This document shows positions 56,125 to 64,000 of a stretch of DNA of 64,000 bases, piece by piece. Position numbers and translations under genes: made by a program. This stretch comes from Juglans regia (Eukaryota > Streptophyta > Magnoliopsida > Fagales > Juglandaceae). The stretch lies in assembly GCF_001411555.2 (NCBI RefSeq), contig NC_049903.1, forward strand, positions 19,821,234-19,885,233, in the 5' to 3' direction. Every line of letters starts with the position of its first letter. The stretch's first letter is position 1. Under the pieces are notes generated by a model. It worked only from the letters and a program-made list of their open reading frames with translations, did not search any database and was not told the origin of the DNA.

Positions 56125-57144
56125 TGTTAAAACTAAGAGGGATGTTAAAACTAAGAGGGAGAATTATTTTTATGCAAAACTGTATATTCATTTGTGTATT
56201 ACTTTACAAATATATATATATGTACAAAAGACTAAGCATAGAAACATGTATAAAAGGTAAGTAGACTAATTATACAAATTAGACAGATGCCTATAATTAA
56301 GGTGATTCATTTTTTGGAGATGGTGAATCTGAAAAATATGTTATATGAACCCATAGGAATAAAATCATTTGAACTCACAATCAATTTGAAAATTCACCCA
56401 AGAAAGCTAAAATCAAGCCAATGGAAAATGTAGACCCGTTGAGGAACTCGTTTCAAGAACCTAAATTATATGAAAATATAGACTCGTTGAAGAACATGTC
56501 TCAAAAACCTAAATTATAAGGAATAACACCACAAAAGTTATAATTTACCTTTGATAAATTCAAAAGTTCATTCAAGAACAAGAGAAGATAAACTCAACTC
56601 ACAATAAATAAATTTATCAAATTTTATAAACTGATTAAAATGAGGCTACAAAGAGTATTTAAACCAAAACCTAATTAAAACACTAGCCAAAATAAAGCTC
56701 TTTCTTTCAAAAATATCCCTGAATGAATAGTATCGCAGCTACAGTAACTTCTTGAAACTCTAATTCAATAAAATAAAATATATGTGGGCCAAGCATCCTC
56801 AAACCTTATTATTCTATACTAATTCTTATAACTAATAAAATAAGCCTCTTTAATAAAATAAACAAGTTCAAAGCCTTCAATCACATAAACATAATAATAA
56901 GCCCTAATTTATGTTACACTCTCCTATAGCTTGTATCATGTGGATGATCACTGGATCTCCTTCTCTCAAGCTCATCTTGAATATTCGACTCTTGCTAGAC
57001 TAGTCTCAAGTGGATTGCACCAATCCTTACATTGCTTTCTTGCACTTCTTAGCTCTCTATCTTGTGATTACCCCATCTGAAACTTGCAAATGATCTTTAA
57101 GACATGATCCACCTTGGTGTCCATCAATATGGCAACTGTCAATA
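56125..57144 (-). repeat. 3' LTR of copia element 2, enlarged by an insertion
   Basis: Bases 56,125-56,340 match the 226-bp 5' LTR. A 17-bp direct duplication at the left edge repeats TGTTAAAACTAAGAGGG. The last ~20 bases (to CTGTCAATA, 57,144) also match. The stretch 56,341-57,122 has no counterpart in the other LTR and is an insertion. Confidence 0.85.
56341..57122. mobile_element. Insertion of ~780 bp in the 3' LTR of copia element 2
   Basis: It is defined only by its absence from the 5' LTR at 62,930-62,965. It contains an internal tandem duplication of ~65 bp (ACTCGTT...AAGAACCTAAATTAT near 56,438 and ACTCGTTGAAGAACATG near 56,481) and ends near CCACCTTGGTGTCC. No coding capacity. No terminal repeats were identified; it could be a small solo LTR. 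Confidence 0.6.
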
Positions 57145-57160
57145 CTCCCCATCAAGTTGG
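57145..57160 (-). other. Polypurine tract of copia element 2
   Basis: The minus strand reads CAACTTGATGGGGAG directly before the 3' LTR, in the expected position for plus-strand priming. Confidence 0.6.
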
Positions 57161-57269
57161 GGCATGGAGATCTATAATTTCCAACTTCCGTGCAAAATGA
57201 TGAAAAAGTTTCCGTCCTAAGACTTGGTGAAGATATTGGCAACTTGTTCAGTGGAAGAAGTGTGAACGA

Positions 57270-59653
57270 CTATAAGGAGGCCTGAGAAAATTTATCATGA
57301 ACAATGTGACAATCAATCTCAATGTGTTTGGTACACTCATGGAACACGGGGTTGTGCGCAATGTATAGAGCAGATTGGTTGTCATAATGTAAGGTGAAGG
57401 ACTTGGGATGAGAAATTTCAAGATCAGTGAGAAGTTGCTTCAACCAGGTGAGTTCACAAGTAGTGATGACCATAGCTCGATATTCAACTTCAGCACAAGA
57501 CATTGTTACTGTAGTCTGTTTCTTTGTACGCCATGAGATTGGACTGGTACCTAGTTGAATGAAATATCCGATGGTAGAACGGCAGGTGGTGGGACAACTG
57601 GCCCAATTAGAATTGGTGTATAATGTGACATGCATACTGCTAGAGGAAGAGAAGAAAATGCATTGGCTTGGACTGCTTTCGATGTAACGAAGAACACAAG
57701 TAGCGGCAGTCATGTGAGAATTTGAAGAGCTTGCATGAATTGACTGAGAATATTGACTGCATAGACGATGTCAGGCGGGTGATGGTCCAATAGATGAGTT
57801 GGCCAACTAGGCGTCTGTAAGTGCAAAGATCAGGGAGGAGATTATCATCTTCGGTGCTGAGTTTCAAGTGTTGCTCTATAAGAAAAGGGGCAGTTCGAGC
57901 ACCAAGTTGTCCATTATCAAAAAGAATATCAAGAGCATATTTGCGTTGATTGAGAAAGATACCTTTGTGAGAGCGAGCAACTTCAAGTCCGAGAAAATAT
58001 TTCAAACAACCAAGATATTTGGTTTTGAAATGGGTGGAGAGGATTCTTTTGAAAATCTCAATTTGAGAGATATCGTTACCAGCAACCAAGATATCATCAA
58101 TATAAACAAGAACACGAGTAATGCTGATGGAGGTGAGAAGAGTAAATATAGAATGATTGGCCTAAAACTAATGGAAACCTGCACCAAGAAGCACAGATGT
58201 TAGTTTGAAAAACTAGTTGCAGGAGGCTTGTTTGAGGCGATAGAGAGATTTTCGAAATCAACAGACACTGGTCTCCCCCTTTATACAATATCTGGGAGGT
58301 GGTGTCATGCACATTTCTTCATCAAGGTCATCATGTAAGAAGGCATTATTGATGTCGAGTTTATGAATGACCTAATGTTTGGCAGTAGCAACCTCCAATA
58401 AGCAACAAACAGTGGTCATTTTGGTAACTGGTGCAAATGTCTCATGATAGTCAAGGCCTTCAACCTGAGTGTAACCCTTGGCAACCAATCGAGTTTTGTA
58501 CCTTTCAATGGAGCCATCGGCGTTGAGCTTAGTTTTGAAAACTCATTTACAACCAATAGGTTTTTTTACCGGGGGGAAGTGTCTCAAGAGTCCAAGTGAA
58601 GTTGTCCTCCAAAGCACAAATTTCAGCAAACATTTTCATGCCAATGAGAGTGGTGGATAGCATCAGAATAACAGGAGAGATCAACACAAGTGGTTAGAGC
58701 AGTTAAAAAATTGAGATGAGATGGAGAAAAATGAGAATATGAAAGAAAAGCTTATAGAGGGTGAGCAGTACCTGAGACCTGTGTAGCAGGTGAAGATGTT
58801 GTGGGCTTCGTGTGGAGGGTAGGACAAACGTAGTCATGAAGATGGGCAAGCCAAGTGACGGTGTAGGGGGGATGAGAGTTGGGAGGAGACGGAGGTGAGG
58901 AGAAATGAGGCTCGGGTGAGTTGGGAGAATGAGTTTCTGGAGATGGAGGAGATAGTATAGGAGTTTCAAGAACAGGTAGTGGAAGGACAGGATGAGAATG
59001 AGAGGAAGTAGGAATATGTTGGAAAGGGAAGTGGTGTTCATGGAAGGTGACATCATGAGAATAAAAGATGGAATGAGTATCAAGATTGTATAGTTTGTAA
59101 GCTTTATGAGTGCTGGGATAGCCAAGAAAAATACATTTAGTGGCACGGGGGGAAAATTTGTCGCAGTGAGCACTAAGGGTTTGTGCATAGCAAAGACACT
59201 CGAATACACAAAGATGATCACAGCTGGGTGTTTTATTGAAAAAATTTTCAAAATGTGACTTATTCATGAGAATGCGACTAAGGGTACAATTAATGAGATA
59301 TGCAGCGATGAAAATACAATCTCTCCAAAATTTTAAAGGGAGACATGCTTGGAAACAGAGACTACGGGTAACATTTAGAAGGTACCTATGTTTACGCTCT
59401 GTAACGCCATTTTGTTGTGGAGTTTCAACATAAGTACATTCATGAATATGCCATGATTTTGAAGATAAGTTTGAAATTGATGAGAAATAAATTCTTGTCC
59501 ATTATCAATGCAAATAATTTTAACAGTAGTATTAAATTGGTTTTGGACAAGAGCAAAAAAATGTGTTAAATGAGTAAAAGCTTCAGATTTAAAATGCATT
59601 AGGTAGATCCAAGTGGTGCGTAAAACATCATCAACAATGGTGAGGAAATAGTG
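57270..59653 (-). pseudogene. Copia element 2 pol, C-terminal part (integrase, RT, RNase H)
   Basis: From high to low coordinates: integrase catalytic core (HYFLTIVDD near 59,635; WIYLMHFKSEAF; ICIDNGQEFISHQF) at 59,270-59,653, and an integrase C-terminal/linker part with KCIFLGYPSTHKAYKLYNLD at 58,700-59,267. Then come RT (58,090-58,690, with SLYRLKQA-like and IYIDDILVAGN-like segments), the distal RT (57,640-58,089) and RNase H (57,270-57,713; YTNSNWASCPTTCRSTIGYF, AEVEYRAM). The domains lie in several frames, and stops and frameshifts separate them. The proximal part of integrase is on the far side of the 59,654-61,886 insertion. Confidence 0.87.
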
Positions 59654-61886
59654 TGTGATATCCCGTATTTACGTGTATTTTGACTAAGTAATTATTGCAT
59701 TTCTTAAAATTATGGGCTTTCTTGTTTTAAATTTTAGATGATTTATGTGGTGTTATTTTAAGATTTTTAACTGTTAATTCAATGTGTTTTCTTGTTATTA
59801 ACTATTGTTCATTATTTAAATTTCTCTTTATTTTAAATTAGTTTATAGTTGGATTTAATTATTTTATTTTTATTTAGTCACTACGTTTAAATGATTTTAT
59901 TTAACTCATTGTTTTAAAATTCTTTTCGTTGGATCATTTTAGTGACCGGAGTTGTGAGGAATGAATCTCATTTCTTTCCCTCAATTTTTCTTTTTCTCTT
60001 TTTCCCTCTTTTTTCTTTTCCTTCGTCTCTTCTTTTTCCCCTGCTTTTTCCTCCCGCACGTGAAGCTCTCCTCCCCTTTCTTCCCCGTCCGTTAGCCCAT
60101 AGCTCAGTTGTGCGCCATCCATGTGAGACACCGCCCCTCTCATTCTCTTCCCCTCCGGCCAGCAATCATTCCCCTCCATTTTCAGCTCTTCCCTTGCCGC
60201 TATAAGCCTCCACGCATGGCTTCAAGTCGAGCAGTTTTTGTGCTCCAGAGCGACCATCGCTCAGCCATCTTTTCACCACATCACCGACGACCTCCCAGCT
60301 ACCTAACCCACCCATCCTCAGTTCTGATCCGCCACACTTGAAGCTCCTCCATCTTTATTTCTGATTTGAGTGTTTTATCTTCCAACTGCCGCTCACGCCG
60401 CCACCCAAGGCCAACCATCACCACCATTAGCTTCACTAACATCCCTAAGCCCTTCCCTAGCTATCCCAAATCTTCGTTTGTCCCTGTTCAAAAGTTGAGT
60501 TTTTGAGACCCATGGCCATAGTTCAAAATACATTGTTACATTATTGTGTCGCCACCTCTTGCACCTCTTTGATCCTTCAAAAATTATATTTTAGCACTGT
60601 AAGTAATTTTTCAAAGAATTTCTTAAGATTTAAATATATTTTTGCACTAACAAATCTTTTGCAGTCTGGTTGGTTGTGCCAAACATTGAGTCCGATGAGT
60701 ATGGGGGTCAGTTGGATGTGAGGATGGTTGTTTATTTAATTGAATTGTGTGTGCCTGCATTTATGTTGTGTTTGGCATCTTGGCATTTATTGCATCATTT
60801 TATGCATGCTCATGTGTTGTGAATGAAAACTGGGTTTTCATATAAGAGATGATTTTGGGTATGTTTGAAATGATTGGATTGAATAGTTTGAGAGAGAGGA
60901 TAAAGAGACTATAAGGATGGTGGTAAGCAAGGACGGTGGTAGAGTCCCGCCTACAGTGCACGCGGTAGGGATGATGGTAAGCAGGGATGGTGGTAGAGTC
61001 CCACCTAAGGTGCATGCGGTAGGGATGGTAGTAAGCAGGGATGGTGGTAGAGTCTCGCCTGTGATTTCTGCCTATGGTGCATGCGGTGGGTTGGTGGTAA
61101 GTAGGGATGGTGGTAGTCCCGCTTACTATTCCCGCCTATAGCGCAAGCTGCTGGGATAGTGGTAGTCTCGCCTATGATTCCCGCTTACAGTGCACGCGGT
61201 AGCGATGGTGGTAGAGCTCTGTCTGTGATTCCCGCCTACAGTGTCCAATAATGATTATGTTTGGCCATTTTTCGGGAAAATGACAATTTATGATTTAATG
61301 GTTACGAGCACCATTTTCTGGGAAAATGGTTGATTTATGTTTGGGTCATTTTCTGAAAAAATAGTGGATATTATTCATGGCGTATTTTGGGTCAAATGGA
61401 ATTTTCGGCGTACGTTGAAAAATAATCATTTTCAGAGAAAATTAGGGTTTTGGATCACATTCATGTTTCGTCATGTGTATGAATACTTATTGGTTGCATT
61501 AATGCATTTATATATCTTTTGGGTTGCTTGGTTGATTACTTGTTGATACTTAAAATCTCATGGTATTCGATACCCTGCAGTATCGTTTTATGGTACTGTA
61601 GATTTTGATGCAGGTGATGATGTTGATGTAGAGTCAGAGGATTCGGCTTCGTCGAAGAAGTGATTTGGAATCACTTGCTTGTGTATTGGGATTTGCTCCC
61701 ACTTTTTGGCTATGAATTTGGTTTGTATTATATTTATATTGGATAACTGTATATCTTTTTAGTGAAAATTTATTTTGGATATATGTATTTAAATTTCTGG
61801 TACTTAGTTGGCTAACTTTTAATTAACCGCTGTGACTTTTGTTATGCACTTTTTGCATGTTGCACACACTTGAGCTGTTATCATCA
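59654..61886 (+). mobile_element. Insertion of ~2.2 kb in the copia 2 integrase, probable fifth long solo LTR (S5)
   Basis: It separates integrase residues CDIWDVYHISFS (minus, near 61,890-61,930) from HYFLTIVDD (near 59,640). The start TGTGATATCCCG resembles the TGTAAYACCC start of S1-S4. TATCATCA near 61,879-61,886 may be the other end (TGATA/TATCA inverted), but no 5-bp duplication is clear. The layout matches S1-S4: CT-rich leader (59,990-60,480), a minisatellite (60,917-61,240) and GATGCAG|GTGATGATGTTGATG at about 61,607-61,625, analogous to the TTTTTCAG|AT site. Confidence 0.55.
60917..61240 (+). repeat. 54-bp minisatellite inside the S5 insertion
   Basis: Units start at 60,917, 60,971 and 61,025 (ATGGTGGTAAGCARGGAYGG...CGCGGTAGGG), exactly 54 bp apart, followed by more degenerate copies to about 61,240. 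The period is a multiple of three, so a 74-codon frame crosses it without meaning. Confidence 0.85.
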
Positions 61887-62702
61887 ACCTGAGAAAAAGA
61901 AATATGATAGACATCCCAAATATCACAAAAAATGCGATAAGGGAGAAACACTTTTATTTGCATTAATAGAAAAAGGTAATCGGGTGTGCTTAGATCAGGC
62001 ACAAACATCACATTCAGAGAGAATTCATGGAGAATTAAAAAGACTAAGAATAATAAAACATGAAAGATGACCTAGACGTTAATGCCATAAGGTCTTATTG
62101 ACAGTAGATTGGGTAGCTAAAGCAAGAGAAGATTCAGGCTAGTACACGTAGAACCCATTGCAAAGATCACTCGCTCCAATCGACCTCATCGATCGTGGGT
62201 CCTGAAATAAACAAGTGTGAAAAGAGAATAAAATGACACATGAAGTATGAAGTGTAATTTGGAAAACTGATAAAAGATTAAATGAAAATTGGGGAACAAA
62301 GTAAACATTAGATAAAGTAAGGGATGGGGAGAGAATGCATGTGCCAAGGCCTTTGATGGGAACGACTTGGCCATTCTAGAGTTGTATAGTGTGCTCGGAA
62401 GAGGGGCGCCGTAGATCGGTAAAGGCAGCACGCTGATGACACATATGGTGGCTTGCGCCACTGTCCACCACCCAGTGATGGTGTTGATCAAAGGAAAAAA
62501 TAGATAAAGAAGAGGCTAGGGTATTACCAATGAAGTGGGCGAAAGGAGGTGAGGAAGTGGTAGAGGACGACGGCGCGAGGAAGATGAGCAGCTTCTAATA
62601 TAGCTCCGGCGATAGGCCAGGTATGGGACTCGGCGGAGAAGAGTTGAGATGGGCCCGGTTTGCCGATGGTGGAGGGTGGAGAGGGTTGTAGGAGTTAGCC
62701 AT
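61887..62702 (-). pseudogene. Copia element 2 gag remnant, protease and integrase zinc finger
   Basis: An ATG at 62,702 (MANSYNPLHPPPSANR) starts the polyprotein. After a stop near 62,597 it runs straight into the protease region HHWVVDSGASHHMCHQRAAF (about 62,430-62,490), so almost all of gag, including the zinc knuckle, is absent. Downstream, RLGHLS (near 62,080) and CDVC...SKHTRLPFSINANKS (about 61,940-62,015) are the GAG-pre-integrase/zinc region. One TGA replaces a residue in the latter and a frameshift follows. The frame is then cut by the S5 insertion. Confidence 0.8.
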
Positions 62703-62728
62703 TTGTGGCTCGGATAGGGATCGGTTTA

Positions 62729-62739
62729 GGTTGATACCA
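62729..62739 (-). other. Primer-binding site of copia element 2
   Basis: TGGTATCAACC on the minus strand, directly next to the 5' LTR, matches the start of the initiator tRNA-Met complement for eight bases. Confidence 0.75.
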
Positions 62740-62965
62740 TGTTAAAATGAAGAGGGAGAATTATTTTTATGCAAAACTGTATATTCATTTGTGTATCACT
62801 TTACAAATATATAGATGTACAAAAGACTAAGTATGGAAACATGTATAAAAGGTAAGTAGACTAATTATACAAATTAGACAAATTCCTAGAATTAAGGTGA
62901 TTGATTTTCTGAAGATGGTGAATCTGGAAAATATGGCAACGATCAATATATGGCAACTGTCAATA
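62740..62965 (-). repeat. 5' LTR of copia element 2 (226 bp)
   Basis: From TGTTAAAATGAAGAGGG to GGCAACTGTCAATA. It is followed by the target duplication ACCTT. This is the intact LTR of the pair. Confidence 0.9.
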
Positions 62966-62970
62966 ACCTT

Positions 62971-64000
62971 GACAATCCTATTTTAATGGAAGATGAGAAA
63001 TTTGAATATTTTTTTTTCTATAATTTCAAGGACAATGTATTAGTTTTGATAATTTTGAATGATGAGTAAAAAACTCCTAGCAATTTGAGAATTCAATGTA
63101 TATCTCTTCCAATTGTGAAAATAAATATGTTAAGATTAAAAAAAAGAGAAGCCAACAGAAATTTGTATCATATGTTGTATAGAAATTTCCAAAGCTTTTT
63201 ATATTCAGTTTTAGGTCAAACTTATTATATAATAAGGGTGGTTATTCATGTTTGCGGGTCGTGCTCATGTTAGATCATGTCATGAGTATTAAACTATATC
63301 AGTTAACTCGAACGTAATCCGTTTACTTAAATGGGTTAGACCCTAAAATCCTAACATGACTCGTATATATAACAGGTGACACGTGACGACTCGCTTAGCC
63401 CGTTTAATAATTAACTTTAATTTGGTTAATCTGGACACGATCTATTTAACCCGTTTCAACTGCTTCAATCTGTTTCATATAAATAGTTGAATTAACCTAC
63501 ATATTTATTTTTTTAACCCAATTAATATAATTTCATATCTAATACAAAGATAACTATATAAATCATTCATAACTACAACTAGATTTATAACAATATATTT
63601 TATGAGTAAAGCTTTACAACTTGCAATTGTTCATACAACCTCCACACATCGCCTACGTGGCCTTTTTATTTTTTTTAAAACCTCAAAACCATGCATTTTG
63701 GTATAGCAGCTAGGAGACCCATTCGATTTTCCCCACATCATCCCCGGCGACGTTGTCCCCCCCCCTCCCATTCAATGTTCGGCATCATTTTCCCTCACCG
63801 CCCAGCTCATCGTCCCAGCAGGCCACCGCCCATTTCTATTCTTCCACCCAACATTGTTCTATTTCAAACAAAGATAAGAAATGAAAGGAAGCATATTGTG
63901 ATTTGTCTCTCCATTTCTAGCATATTGTGTGTTTTTGTGTTTAATGGATCTGTGAGTTTGTATTTTTTTTTAACTGAGTTTTATGTTGTAGTGTGTTTTG
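62971..64000. other. Intergenic, no gene recognised
   Basis: The stretch at 63,235-63,480 is rich in GGGTCGTG, AACTCGAACG and AACCCGTTT words, as in the subterminal parts of hAT-type elements of plants, but no ends were fixed. From 63,650 on the sequence is CT-rich (CCCCCCCCTCCC near 63,760) and may be the start of another LTR leader or gene leader cut by the window edge. Confidence 0.4.

Larger units (their letters stand above)
56125..62965 (-). mobile_element. Ty1/copia LTR retrotransposon 2, with two nested insertions
   Basis: The whole element is flanked by a perfect 5-bp duplication ACCTT (56,120-56,124 and 62,966-62,970). LTR ends are TGTTAAAA and CTGTCAATA (ending TA, not CA, in both LTRs). 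Order on the minus strand: 5' LTR, PBS, a short gag remnant, protease, integrase, RT, RNase H, polypurine tract, 3' LTR. The 3' LTR carries a ~780-bp insertion and the integrase gene a ~2.2-kb insertion. The gag domain with its zinc knuckle is missing. Stops and frameshifts are frequent, so it is defective. Confidence 0.9.

Noticed and set aside
59934..60341. Charged and Pro-rich frames at 60.0-60.3 kb
   Set aside because: CT-rich leader of the S5 insertion; the opposite-strand frame is its Lys/Glu/Arg-rich complement.
59651..61890. An exact 5-bp target duplication for the S5 insertion
   Set aside because: Candidate flanks (GTGTG or TAGTG on the left, TCAAC or ACCTG on the right) do not match, so the ends are given as approximate.

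Overview
This window is plant nuclear DNA, most likely from a woody eudicot; a Fagales/Juglandaceae-type genome is my guess from the style of the repeats, and I could not test it. It is AT-rich and dominated by plant transposons: Ty1/copia and Ty3/gypsy LTR elements, L1-like LINEs, a CACTA end, hAT-type elements, many foldback MITEs and a tRNA-derived SINE. Two host genes can be defended. One is a single-exon secreted glycine- and cysteine-rich protein at 33,234-33,704 (+). The other is a complete 13-exon SCAMP gene (secretory carrier-associated membrane protein) at 46,870-53,244 (-), whose 12 introns are all GT-AG and which gives one open frame of 310 residues.

Layout. 1-4,619: right part of a CACTA element with dense TTCGAA-containing repeats and a decayed accessory ORF. 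4,880-5,460: a degenerate tandem array. 8,408-14,420: a LINE-3'-end-like sequence split by a copia element (9,099-14,113, both LTRs, PBS and PPT visible, gag-pol broken). 15,745-16,430: two related foldback MITEs side by side. 16,440-25,140: two copies of one short ancestral segment, each filled with different insertions. Copy A holds a hAT element carrying a ribosomal protein L35 fragment and a further nested MITE. Copy B holds a LINE, which in turn holds a solo LTR. A gypsy gag/LTR fragment lies between them. 26,266-31,850: a second LINE, again split by a ~3 kb solo LTR. 33.2 kb: the glycine-rich protein gene. 37,062-39,823 and 40,683-43,810: two more ~3 kb solo LTRs. 43,816-45,980: a hAT-type element abutting the second of these. 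46.9-53.2 kb: SCAMP, with a SINE and a MITE in its introns. 56,125-62,965: a second copia element with target-site duplications, itself carrying two insertions.

The most unusual feature is the family of 2.8-3.1 kb TG...CA insertions with 5-bp target duplications (four clear copies, a fifth probable). They carry no internal retrotransposon genes and look like solo LTRs of a long-LTR lineage. They also share a gene-like layout: a pyrimidine-rich leader, a short exon-like block bounded by splice-site-like sequences, a conserved hairpin and a conserved downstream acceptor-like site. No CRISPR array, prokaryotic operon, tRNA gene or rRNA gene was seen.
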